Origin: Thunnus maccoyii
Taxonomy: Eukaryota; Chordata; Actinopteri; Scombriformes; Scombridae
Reading direction: 5' to 3'
Assembly (NCBI RefSeq): GCF_910596095.1
Contig: NC_056545.1
Location: 27,985,067-28,049,066 of the forward strand
Length of the DNA: 64,000 bases
In this document: positions 12,055 through 23,561 of the stretch, piece by piece
How the letters are laid out: every line of letters starts with the position of its first letter
How positions within the stretch are numbered: position 1 is the stretch's first letter
Made by a program: the position numbers and the translations under genes
Notes under the pieces: model-generated
What the model was told of the DNA's origin: nothing
The model's database searches: none
The model's input: only the letters and a program-made list of their open reading frames with translations

Positions 12055-12513
12055 CTAGATATTTCACACAAAGAAAACACGGTAGAGCCTTGTCTCTATG
12101 TTTTCCTGCTGGCAGGATACAATAAAGGTGCACTTTTTGGGGAAAAATGGTTAACCACAGTACCTGCTCTGTTTTTTGACATCAGCAAAGTCATCCTGAT
12201 TACACACACAGAAGATTACAATTAGCCAAGGCAGTGACAACAAGCCATTCTGTTTAACACAGGAATTTCACATGTTGTTATTATAGCAATACCAAAGGAG
12301 GAAGTAGTCTGGTCTGGTCTCTAGTATGCACCACAAAAAACTTCACTAACTATGCAGATAATGTGCAAACTGGTCTCTCTTAAAACATAGTTGATATAAC
12401 TGAAGCTTTTGACACCATTTTATCACTGCTGGACACTTATTTGATAGGTTTCAAGTTTCCACCACAACCTCCCTGTGTCTGCATGGGGAGCCCTACCTGC
12501 TGTGTTCACTGCC

Positions 12514-15036
12514 ACAGTCCAGTTCTTCTTTTGGGCCTATCACCAATTCTGAAGTATTTCATGTACTTGATTAGTTTAAACTTCAGACAATCAACAGGAG
12601 CCGACAATCTAGATACTACGTATAGCACTGTAAAATGAGATTTATTTTTATTAAGAATTATTTTGAAGACTATCTTATTTTAGCATTGTTTCAATGTTTT
12701 ACATGAGTTGATTAATGGTTCATGACTTGTTAAATTGTTACAATCTTTATATTTTTATGTAAATTAGGAACTATATGACAATACGTAGCTTGTCTGTAGT
12801 GTTTAAGATAGTTTAGATTGGGCGGAGTGATAAACAGTGAAGTGATGTATCAATAGTGACGTATGTATTAGTCAGCCCACACCAGTGTGTCCCTAAACTA
12901 ACTGAGGTTACAGTATCTCCTACAGTTCTAGTTCCTGCCAGGTCAGAGATGGTCATCACTGCTAAACTGGATGGATCACTTAAAGGACTGGTACTTAATG
13001 GCTATGCAGGTGTGTTTGAACCATGCTACACTGACCAGTCATCTACTGGTTTTGCATGGACTGTGGCAAAAGCTGAACAAGGTTTCATCTATGTCAAAAC
13101 AGCTAACCCCTCCAGTGAGGAGTTACATTGTGGCACACAGATAGAAACTTTTCATGCCAGAAAATTGTGTACATTTTAAAGTTAAATGCATCAATCTGGT
13201 GCACTTTCAGAGCAGAATTAAGAGACTAGACCTATGAAGAACTTTGTGCTCTTGTAAACAATTTAATCATAAACACATTGGTTGGTTATATTTGTCATGT
13301 CACCACAGTTCATATCTATACAACTATTATAACTATTTTCTGACATTGTTTTGTGTTCACTACTTTCTGCTGAAAACAGGAGAACAAAAAATGAGAGCTG
13401 CAATGATTAATCGATTAGTCGACTGACGGAATATCAATCGGCATCTATTTTGATGACCAAATAACTTTTTAAGGAAAAATGACATTACATTAGTGTGAAA
13501 AATGTTTCGGCAAGATGTTGATGAGCACTGATCTCATAATGTGGGGTTTGTTCCCAACGTTATTAAAGAGTTATTTTTTAATTCATTTGCATCACTGTAT
13601 CACTCTGTCGGGGTTCATTTCACAATAATGACCCACTCGCTGTACATTGTCCCTTAAATATTTTTATATATTTGTATAAATTTTTACTTTATACTTTTAA
13701 GTTGTTTACATTTATCTTATTTCATTTATCGTATTTCTTTCATTTTAAACTATGTGTTTTTATAGTCCACACCCTCTTCAGTCTGTAAAGTCTGGATTAT
13801 GATTATTACAACTGCTGATGATATTAACATACCACTTGTTTAATCCAGATAAGAAGTGCTGCTTGACTACTTAATAGCCTTAACTTTTGTAAACGAGTTC
13901 AATTTTTTAAAATTATTTATTTGTCATTGTTAATGTTAGACAATAAAGGTTCTGCACAATAGGAGACCATGAACAGTCATGTGTATGCATGTAGCCTATT
14001 AATTTATATTTTAGCCTACTATTAGGCCATTATTAATGCATATTAAAAAATCTGTGTGCTGTGCATGCACATTAACTACACATTGTGGCAACCTCTACAT
14101 ATCCCACTCCTATTGCCCCCACAGTTAAAAATATCTAGAACCGCCTCTGACCAAATTTTGTGCCTGCAAAAGTATTGACATTTCCATCAAGCTCAGCTGC
14201 ACATTGTATTTAGTGCTGATTAGCAAATGTTAGCATGCCATCATGCTAAACTAACATATTCAACATGGTAAACATTATACCTACTTAAATCTCAATAGGT
14301 ATTACAGTATACGGTATTGTAGCTAAGCATTTGCATAATGTAATTATTAGCAGTTGTATCTCTATGTTTCTTGTGTTGTACTACATATTTCCACATCTCT
14401 ATGATGAAAAGTTACTCTACACTACTGCACTGCACTACTGACTGCTAGTAACTTTGTTCGTCATACATTATAAGCTAAAAAACAAATGTCAGTCTTGTTG
14501 AGAAAATGCGCAAGCCACATCATGTCACTATCAGTACTCTTTTGGTTTAGCAAAATAACAACAAAATATACTTAAAAATGTACGTAAACAACTTTTATTT
14601 GTTAATTCAAGGAGCCAATTTATTTTCACAGTTTTTACATGCATACATTCATATGTGTTGTCACAGTGGTGTTCAAATCTATGCAGACGTGCAATTATGA
14701 AAATGATAAAAAAAATAATTTATGAGTTTTAAGTTACACAAAATGAATGCATCAACAACATAGCAACAGCAACATTTTGAAAAAGAATTACAAATAAAAT
14801 ACAATAAATTAGAATTAAATTAACTTTGAATAAGTAAAAAAATAAGCAATGGCTGGTGCTGCAAAAATGCAATTTCATTATGTAAGTATTTTAAAAAAAA
14901 AAGTGTAAGGTGCTGTTTATAAGAAGGGGCATATATCCAGTATATACCCTTAATTCTGTAACAATATAATTAGATATTATAGAATATGTTATTACAAGTT
15001 ATGTAAACTTTTTAACAACTTCTGTTGTCATCTGGT
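12514..15036. other. Intergenic backbone of unit 2
   Basis: This stretch is collinear with 32249-35354, with small gaps and one deletion of about 0.6 kb near 13866. It holds a retroelement fossil (separate entry) and, at 13390-13450, a decayed piece of a common fish repeat with ATTAATCGATTAGTCGACTG. A possible poly(A) signal for copy 2 lies at 14619-14624 on the minus strand. Confidence 0.6.
12856..13250 (+). mobile_element. Fossil fragment of a Gypsy-like LTR retrotransposon
   Basis: A short piece resembling the linker between protease and reverse transcriptase in Gypsy-type pol, with a pattern like 'VLVPARSEMV' followed by 'FIYVKTANPSSEEL'. No LTRs, capsid or complete enzyme domain accompany it. 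It is an old broken remnant that has been carried along as part of the repeat unit. Related pieces lie at 32598-32990 and 17111-17300. Confidence 0.4.
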
Positions 15037-16023
15037 CTAGAAGTTAGTGCAACGCAAGAAGTAGCTGTTTTCCAGCACACGGAACAACCTGCCACTCGCC
15101 ATGCTGTACTCAAACATTTGGGGTCCACTGTAGAGATAAGTGAAACCTGGAGAACAGAGAATCAGTGTTAGTCTCTGTGTTTGATAAAGACTGGAAGGAT
15201 TCACAGTAACTGTAAACATTCTCTCATTTCAATAGTCCTGATTTGGAAAACTCAGATCAGCCTTGAATGCTACTCACCTCCGTACTGGAGAGCTGCCGTC
15301 ACCTTGCCGGTCATGCCAGAGAAGGTCTCATCAACACGTTTGGGGAATCCCTCGTCCATAGCCTGTTTGGTCTCATCATAACTACAGACACACAGACAAG
15401 AATTAGACCGATTCACTATTTGTACACCATCATGTAAACTATCGTCACATCTAAACCAGTCACCTGAATTGATTTCAGATCACGTCATTTGAACACACCT
15501 GTAGTAATCTCTGCCCACAAAGAACAGAGTCTTGCGAGAATCCACGTCATACATAGCAGCATCGATTTTCTCCACAGTTATGGGCAGACCAAAACTGGAA
15601 ATTGTTTTAGGATAGCCAGGTACAAGGTCATAGCCACTGAAAGCCCACACTTTACGATCTGTAAGGAGATTCAAAGAAAATACTTTCTAGTAAACATGTA
15701 AGGGTTAATAATGTGCACTTGAAAATAGTGTCAGATTAGGAGTTTTAGGTAGATTAAGAGAACACATACCTTTAAAGAGTAGGACATCATCTGATTGTTT
15801 GCTCTCATAAGCAGCGTCGATGTTGACAGGGGCATTAGGCCAGAAGGTTGTGATGAGACTTTGCTGAGGTTTATTGCTCTGAGGGTAGCTACGCCAGAAG
15901 AAGCTGTGAATACACAAGAACACAAATGAGTTCATAAACCTGCTCTTGTGTGAAGAGAAAACACTCAGAATGGACTTCAGTATTCAGATATTTGAGCATT
16001 CTATGTCTGCGATACCTGTCTTT
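15037..16023 (-). pseudogene. Collagenase copy 2, truncated to exons 7-10
   Basis: Exons 10 (15037-15146), 9 (15278-15381), 8 (15499-15658) and 7 (15770-15903) match collagenase copy 4 at about 98.6 % by eye. All have intact frames, splice sites and the terminal stop. Exon 6 is present only as its last 8 bases (16016-16023), then the sequence switches to a hAT transposon. Signal peptide, propeptide, catalytic domain and promoter are all missing, so this can encode at most most of a hemopexin domain. The loss looks like one deletion between exon 6 and the edge of the hAT element. Confidence 0.9.
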
Positions 16024-16820
16024 CACCCTGGGATCCACATTTTCCCATGGTCATTAAGTCGCGACCCACTTTTATAGAATTCAAACAAAGCAAATTTACT
16101 TTTCAAAAATATCCTCCAAAAACACAGATATGTCTTTTTTTTTTAACATAAATACATATATTTACATGTACAGAGTACATTTCAGAGCACATTATTAAGA
16201 AACTGAGGAGGACCATGACAACTGCATGTACACTAAAATAAATATGAAAACTGCAAAAAATAAATAAGGCCACAAAATTAGATATTTTCACTTACATGTG
16301 TATGTATGTGTGGGGTTTCATGGCCTTTGCAATGTGGTGAGCTACGTGGTAAGACGCCCGGAGAGCTTGTTCTTGTTTGGAGCAAGACGCTGTCAGACAC
16401 TTCTGTGATGTCCTCAGCTCCTGGAGTCATCTTTGAAAAAACTCCATCGACTTTTCTTTGCATGCGGGATGTTTTGATTCTACATAGCGCTTCACTTTGG
16501 ATGGTTTCATACTCTCAGTTGCAAGCACTTCACTACATATCACACACTGGGGTTTCTGTCCTTTTTTATCCTCAATGTACGAAAATCCACATTTTAAACA
16601 CTCCGGGTCATATTTGCACTTCGCCATCTTGCCTCCAAACATCAACACAAATTTAAATACATGCCTGTCAAAATATTTTCGTTTCAAAATAAAAGACAAG
16701 TCCAACATCAGATGCGCATTAAATATTATTTATTTATTTTTGACCAGCTGTCCGCAACCCACCCAGAACGGGTCCATGACCCACTTTTGGGTCATGACCC
16801 ACCAGTTGAGAATCACCGGT
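16024..16820 (-). mobile_element. hAT transposon remnant with BED zinc finger
   Basis: The right end (plus strand) carries the hAT terminal pattern GGGTCATGACCCACCAGTTG followed by 'agaatcaccg'. The left end begins CACCCTGGGATCCACATTTT, the usual subterminal sequence of this family, but lacks the outermost 20 or so bases. On the minus strand 16427-16708 encodes the N-terminal BED-finger part of a ZBED5-like transposase (KPQCVIC, then MKPSKVKRY). The first zinc-binding His of the usual pattern is Tyr here (KRYVESKHP). The rest of the transposase is gone. Confidence 0.78.
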
Positions 16821-16864
16821 CTAGAATGTACAACAACAAATACTGCTATTGCATGGCAATATGA

Positions 16865-17300
16865 GCATCTTTCATGAGAATTGGACCTATGCGTACAATG
16901 TAGTTAATGCATCATTAATTGGGCAAATATTTAGATGACAAACAAACTGGGTTATTGACATGATAAGACCAGTCAACAGGAGCCAACAATTTATTTTTGT
17001 TAAGAACTATTTTGAAGATCTTATTTTGGCATAGTTTCAATGTTTTGCATGAGTTGATTAATGGTTCGTGATTTGTTAAATATATTCTTTATATGTTTAT
17101 GTAAATTAGGAACTATATCAAAACAGCTCACCCCTACAGTGAGGAGTTACATTGTGGCACACAGATAGGAACTTTTCATGCCAGAAAACTGTGTACATTT
17201 TAAAGTTAAATGCATCAATCTGGTGCACTTTGAGAGCAAAATTAAGAGGTTAGATCTATGAAGAACTTTGTGCTCTTGTAAACAATTTAATCATAAACAC
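16865..17300. repeat. Remnant junction of a further repeat unit
   Basis: 16865-16966 matches MMP intron 8 sequence at about 41420-41527. It is joined directly to 16975-17115, which matches the start of a repeat unit (12590-12775). 17111-17300 then matches the retroelement fossil region (13095-13265). This is the same intron 8/unit-start order seen at 12.5 and 32.2 kb, but shorter, so a further unit once stood here and was mostly deleted. Confidence 0.72.
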
Positions 17301-19132
17301 ATTTGTTGTATAGATATGAATGGTGATGACATGTCCGACTGCAGCTCTGCAGCTCTGCAGCTCTGCTCCAGCAGCAGACCTGTCAGCTGAACCTGTCGGC
17401 TGCAACGCAGCTCCACCAAAACTGGGATTTAGGCTCCACGGCAGACAAGCCCTGTCAGCTGAAGCTTTCCGCTACAGAGCAGTGGCCGACCTTCATTGCA
17501 ACCGACAGTCTGTCCTGTCTGTCAGCTGATAGACAGTTTTTAAAAAAGATTTTGCCAGCTGATAACTGCAGGAACAGGCAGCTGGAGAGTTGAAGAGCTG
17601 CATGAACAGGCACATTTTGAACAGGCACTGCACTAGTCTCTCTACAAAGCAAGGAATCTCTGTCTGTCTGTCTGTATGTATGTACGTATGTATGTTTGTC
17701 CTTCACATATCTTGAGAACCATTCATCTGATCAACATCACACCTGGCAGGTGGATTGCTGGGGAATCAAGGAAGTGCAAGGTCGATGTGTGAAGTAGTTT
17801 GGATGAGCGGTTCTCGAAAAATATATAAAAAACAATAGTCTGCATGAGAGACATTTAGGGGACGGGCACTGGTAGGTGCTAGGTATTGAGAAATCGCCCA
17901 TTCCAAACAGGCACATTTTGAACAGGCACTGCACTAGTGATATTAAACTGAATATCTTTGGATTTGGACAGAATGTGACATTTGAAAACATCACATTTAT
18001 TATAACCAACAATTTAATGACTTTGTGTTGTGTTCATTACTATGGCACAGGGTAAGGGACAAAATTAAGACTACTGAAAAGTTGGTGGAGGCTATTTCCT
18101 TGCCAAAGCCAACTACTGATCTGGCCGATGATAAGCCGGCACTGGTAACTGAGAGGCCGGCGGTGGGAATGAGAAGTCAACTATTCATAAGACCAAGGTG
18201 GTAACTCATGCATCTAACATAGCAACCCACTGGATCAGCTACTGGCATGACTGGTCATTAGCTTCCGAGGCTAGCAACGTGTCGCTACCCAATTTGTACA
18301 TTCTGTCAACTCTAAACAAAGATGAGAAGGAAGCGAGATGGCTCACTCGTTAGCTACTTCCATCATCATCTCCAGAAAAACACGATGTGTTTAAATTATA
18401 ATGTTAATGATTAATACTTTTTTAAAACAAGTTTTAACCTCTTCTGATTAGGTATATGATACAATATGATCATTTTAATCAAAAATCAATGTTATGTGTA
18501 AAACTGCCCAACACTCAGAAGGTTAACATGAGTGCAACGCAAATATCGGCATATTGTCCTGTTCATGCCATGAGGGCCAAAAAGATTATTTCTCCATAGG
18601 GAACACTCCCATACATAAATCTGATATATGACAAAATATGTAAACTACATACAGTGTACATGTCTCACACATGCTTATAGATGTGATGTACATATAATTC
18701 ACCATATATACTCATAGCATATACCTCATCAGACCCTGCAGTGGGGCTCTAGTGTTGGCAGCTGAGTGAAAACACACCTACCTAGACTGTGGTGTGCTAC
18801 CTCACAAGTACACAACATAAGAAACTGAAAGAAACATTAAACTCATTCTAGGGTGTGTTGAGTCAGCACTACTTTGGACAGACAAATCTTGTCACACACA
18901 AAATTGCAACCATCTGTGATGTTCCCATCTCACAAACAGCCTATCATAAACAAAACAAAACAAACAAACAACATAGGTTGACTGTTGACAGGTTATTATC
19001 TTTCATTGATTTACAGTACTGATTATAAATGATGTTGCTATCTCTACCTAATGTCAAGGGACAACGTTTTCAGTCATTTTAGGGCATATAAGCTTATTTG
19101 TTTTTTTCCCCTGCTCATATGCCCATTATACT
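17301..19132. other. Unique spacer with nested repeats, no gene
   Basis: This is the only part of the left 36 kb with no counterpart in the other units. A 33-bp sequence ending GGCACTGCACTAGT occurs at 17605-17637 and again at 17906-17938. Between them is a stretch with CTGT/ATGT microsatellite (about 17660-17700). Ends in CTAGT are reminiscent of Helitron 3' ends, but I see no clear 5' end. 18050-19080 shows nothing I recognise. Confidence 0.5.
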
Positions 19133-19435
19133 GTTTTTCTATTTTTTTTTCCCCTGCTCATATGCCTATTATACTGTTTTTCTACTTCCCATTTACCCAG
19201 CAGTGACGATGTAGTTATTTTCTCTTTCACTTTGGAGAAGACATTTATTGTTTATAAATGTTGAAATGAGGGCATTTCATCTGAAGAGAGGGAAGAATGT
19301 AAGATGAGATTTATTTTTGTGAAGAATTGTTTTGAAGAATCTTATTTTAGTATTGGTTGGATGTTTTACACGAGTTGATTGATGGTTCACGATTTGATAA
19401 ATATATTCTTTATATTTTTATGTAAATTAGGAACT

Positions 19436-20618
19436 ACAGTGCTGCTTGAAAGTTTGTGAACCCTTTAGAATTTTCTGTATTTATGCATAAATATGACCTA
19501 AAATGTGATCAGACAAGTCCTAAAACTAGATAAAATGAACCCAATTAAACAAATGAGACAAAAAAAATCTTTTCCATTAATTTTTGAGGAAAATTATCCA
19601 TTCTTACATATTTGGGGGAGGCAAAAGTATGTGAATCCTTGCTTTCAGTAACTGGTGTGACCCGCTTTTGCAGCAATAAAGCTTATTCAGCAATTTAGCT
19701 TATTTCTCCTTACAGAACAGTCTCAACTTAGGGATGTTGGCGGGCTTCCTGCATGAGCTGCCCGCTTCAGGTCCTTCCACAGCATTTCCGTAGGATTAAG
19801 GTCAGGACTTTGACTCGGCCATCCCAAAACATAATCTTCCTTCTGCTCTAACCATTCTTTGGTAGAACTACTTGTGTGTTTACGGTCATTGTCCTACTGC
19901 ATGACATACTTTCTGTTGAGCTTCAGTTCACAGATGGATACGTTTTTTCTTATAGAATGTGCTAGTATGACTCAGAACTCATAGCTCCTTCAACGATTGC
20001 AAGCTGTCCTGGTTCTGAGGCAGCAAAGCAGCCCAAACCATGATAATACCACCACCATATTTCACAGATGGAATAAGGTTCTTATGCTGGAATACAGTGT
20101 TTTCATTCAAGCCAAAAAGTTTGATTTTGGTCTCATCCATCCACAGAATATTTTTCCAGTCACCTTCTGGCTTATCCACATAATCTTGAGCAAACCATAG
20201 ATGGCAGCAATGCTCTTTTTGGAGAGTAGTTGGGTTTATCCTTGCAACTCTGCAATGCACACCATTGATGTTCAATGTTCTCCTAATGGTGGACTCATGA
20301 ACATTGACTGTAGCCACTTCAAGAGAGGCCTTTAGTTTCCTAGATGTTACCCTTTAAACACTTTAAACTTAAAAATAGTTTTGCAACCCAACAATTCTTC
20401 TTCTAAGGTCCTCAGAAATCTCCTTTGAGCCATGAGACACTTCCACAAACCTGTGTTGTGAAGCTCAGACTTTGACAGTGAAGACCCAGATTTCTATTCT
20501 TTAAATAAGGCAGGGCCTCCCAGACTCACACTTGATTGTCATCCCACTGATTGAAACACCCGACTCTAATTTCCCCTTCAAATAAATTGATAATCCTAGA
20601 GGTTCACAGAGGTCCAAT
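19436..20618 (-). mobile_element. Tc1/mariner-like DNA transposon, decayed (copy 2)
   Basis: Duplicate of the element at 303-1485, including the same left end after TA and the same missing right end. The open minus-strand segment 19979-20317 has the same transposase fragment with one residue changed (GVHCRV against GVHGRV). About ten substitutions separate the two copies across 0.8 kb, many more than in the flanking DNA. Confidence 0.85.
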
Positions 20619-22226
20619 ATGTAACATTTTACAACTTTACTATTTACAATTTATATACACAGTGGTACACTCCAACACAGACTTGTAATAAACATTTTTA
20701 GTCTGGCGATACAATCTTATCTGCATTTGGCTCTTTTGCTCAATCAACTGAAGTTGATCGGATGAACTATAGTGCCCGTTCAAAACGTGCCTTAGACATC
20801 CTGCACTATGTCTTGAACATACATACCAAGTCCCCCCACGTGAGGAATGGGAATAGTAAAACTTAACTGAACTTTCTGAAGCTGAAATTTTTCAATTCAT
20901 TCTCTAAGGTAGTTCTTATCACTAAGGATGTAATCCCACCTCTGACCACAACATGGGTTGCAATGGCAGAGTGGCACTGCCATAACCAAATCATTTCTTA
21001 AGGAAAAATGACATTACATTAGTGTGAAAAATGTTAAGGCTAGATGTTGATGAGTACTGATTTTGTAATGTGGGGTTTGTTCCCAAACAGAAAGAACTTT
21101 TTAAAGGGTTAGTTTTTCATTCATTTGCATTTGTTATTTATACTTTTTTACTTTAGACTTTTAAGTTGTTTACATTTATCTTATTTCATTTATCGTATTT
21201 CTTTAATATTAAACTATGTGTTTTTATTGTAACTAAGGAGTTTATTACATTTGGTTTTTGCTGTTAATAGAAATGTGTCAAAATAAAAAAAATTAGATTC
21301 TATAAATGCTTTTTGATTAATATCTGATTATTTAATAGGTGTTCTGGGGAACGTAATGGCAACAAAAGTTGGTCAGAAGGGCCCTGCAGGATTTTCTGCC
21401 TGGGGCCCCATCAGACTCTAGAATTGCCCAAGTCCACACCCGCCCTCTTCAGTCTGTAAAGTCTGGATTATGATTATTACAGCTGCTGGTGATATGAACA
21501 TGCCACTTGTTTAATCCAGATAAGAGAAAAATACAAATACTGTACTAAACTTGTTAATCAGATGCCTGTTACCTCCACATAGAAGGTCATACATGAGATG
21601 GTAATGGTAATTGTTGCTTTGTCAAAAATCACATTCACACTGATTTTGTAAATATGCATGCTACTTATCCAGTCACTACATGCTAGTCTCCTCAGTTTAT
21701 AACAAGCCTGTAACCTGGTGTTATATGGCAGGGATTGCCTAACACCACAGTTTGTTCTGCAGAATGGCCTTAAATATGGTCAGAATCTGTCTTCCTATTC
21801 TTTATCCAAAAACATCCAGGCTAATTGTCTTATTATATTAGTGTATGTTATATTGTATGGTATACTATATAATTCAGATTAGTCATTTTGAGTTAATTTG
21901 CATAGTGCATTTTTATTTGGTGGTTTGTTTAGAGCAATATAGTTAGACTTTAAAGGTTCTGCAAAATAGGAGACCATCCTATTCCATCCTAACAGTTATG
22001 TGTATGCATGTAGCCTATTCATTTATATTTTAGCCTACTATTAATTGAATATTAATGAATATTCTGTGCATGCACATTAACTACATATTGTGGCCGCCTC
22101 TACATATCCCTTTGCCACCCCAGTTAAAAATATCTACTTACCTACTTAAGTCTCAATAGGTATTACAATATATGGTATTATAGCTAAGCATTTGCATAAT
22201 TTAGTTATTACCAGTTGTATCTGTAT
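20619..22226. other. Intergenic unit backbone, no gene seen
   Basis: Copy of 1486-3092 with only one or two base changes. Nothing coding is recognisable. Confidence 0.6.
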
Positions 22227-22957
22227 TAGGGATGTGCAAAGGGCCCAGTATTTGTATTTGTATCTTATTTGAATGAAAGTGGACAGAGGCTTTAAAATCC
22301 TGTTTTTTGTTTTTATTATGCTTTTAATTTTAGAAAAAATTACAATAAGTGTTACAATAAGTGTTCATGAATTAACTATCCCCACACCGGGTCTCAAACC
22401 GAAGTCTCCCAGATCATAGACAACTGCGGTGACTACTGAGCTAAAACTTTACTCATTGCCGCATTGCAGACAGACCTCTACTTATTTATACACCCATAAC
22501 ACAGAGACAGCACACCGTGTAACATGTAGTGAAGAACTTCAATTATTGATTTGCACCTTTCATTTATTGCCTATTTTCTACAACCTGACTTTGTGGAAAG
22601 GAGAAGGGGAACAACAAGTTATGGAAAGTCCCTTGGGAGAACTTTGCATATGTCAGTAGCTCAGCTTTGTCTCTGGGGAACACCCCCAACTCCAGGAGTG
22701 TCCAAATTAGTAAATGTGTGTCATGTAGCAGGTGGATGTGACTCCCCTCGTTGAGACCTGTTGATAGACGCAACAGCGAAACAGAGAAGAGAGACTGAGA
22801 TAGCGATGTAAGCAACCTGCGTCCTGGTATTTGACATGGGTTTTTTTCATCCCAAAAACAAATAATTTTTTAAATATTTGTATGAAACAAATATTCTTAA
22901 AAAAAAACACCATTTGTGCTTTGTCAAATAACGCATTTGTATTTGGGCACACCCCTG
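22227..22957. mobile_element. hAT-type non-autonomous element, 731 bp (copy 2)
   Basis: Duplicate of 3093-3823 with the same inverted ends and the same flanking ATCTGTAT repeats. It was carried by the segmental duplication rather than by a second insertion. Confidence 0.85.
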
Positions 22958-23561
22958 ATCTGTATGTTTCTTGTGTAGTACTACATATTTTCACATCTCT
23001 ATGATGAAAAGTTACTCTACACTACTGACTGCTAGTAACTTTGTTTGTAATACAATATAAGCTAAAAGACAAATGTCATGTTGAGAAAATGCACAAGCAA
23101 TATCATGACATTATCAGTACTTTATCTTTTGGTTTAGCAAAATAACAACAAAACATACTTAAAAATGTACATAAACAACTTTTATTTGTTAATTCAAGGA
23201 GCCAATTTATTTTCACTCTGTCACAGTTTTTGCATGCATACATTCGTATGTTTTGAGTTTTAAGTTACACAAAATGAGCAAGAACATAGCAACAGAAAAA
23301 TGTTGAAAAATAATTACAAATAAAATACAATAAATTAGGATTAAATTAACTTTAAATAAGTAAAAAAATAAGCAATGGCTGGTGCCACAATAACACAATT
23401 TCATAAGTATGTAAAAAAAACAAACAACTGTAGAGTACTGTTTAGAAGAAGGGGCATATATCCAGTATATATCCTCAAGTATATAATAATATAATTAGAT
23501 ATTATAGAATATATTATTACAAGTTATGTAAACTTTTTAACAACTTCTGTTGTCATCTGGT

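Larger units (their letters stand above)
1..12225. repeat. Segmental duplication, left copy (unit 1)
   Basis: This stretch matches 19133-31961 almost base for base. The offset is 19134 over most of its length and 19742 after a deletion of about 0.6 kb near 11218. By eye I count about two dozen substitutions, many of them inside the Tc1-like fragment. It holds the Tc1-like fragment, a 731-bp hAT-type element, collagenase copy 1, the left part of a larger hAT-type element and one pair of orphan MMP exons. The match already begins at base 1, so the repeat extends beyond the window. Bases 1-302 are non-coding; 150-302 is a piece of unit backbone also seen at 12630-12775, 16990-17115 and 32370-32510. 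Confidence 0.93.
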
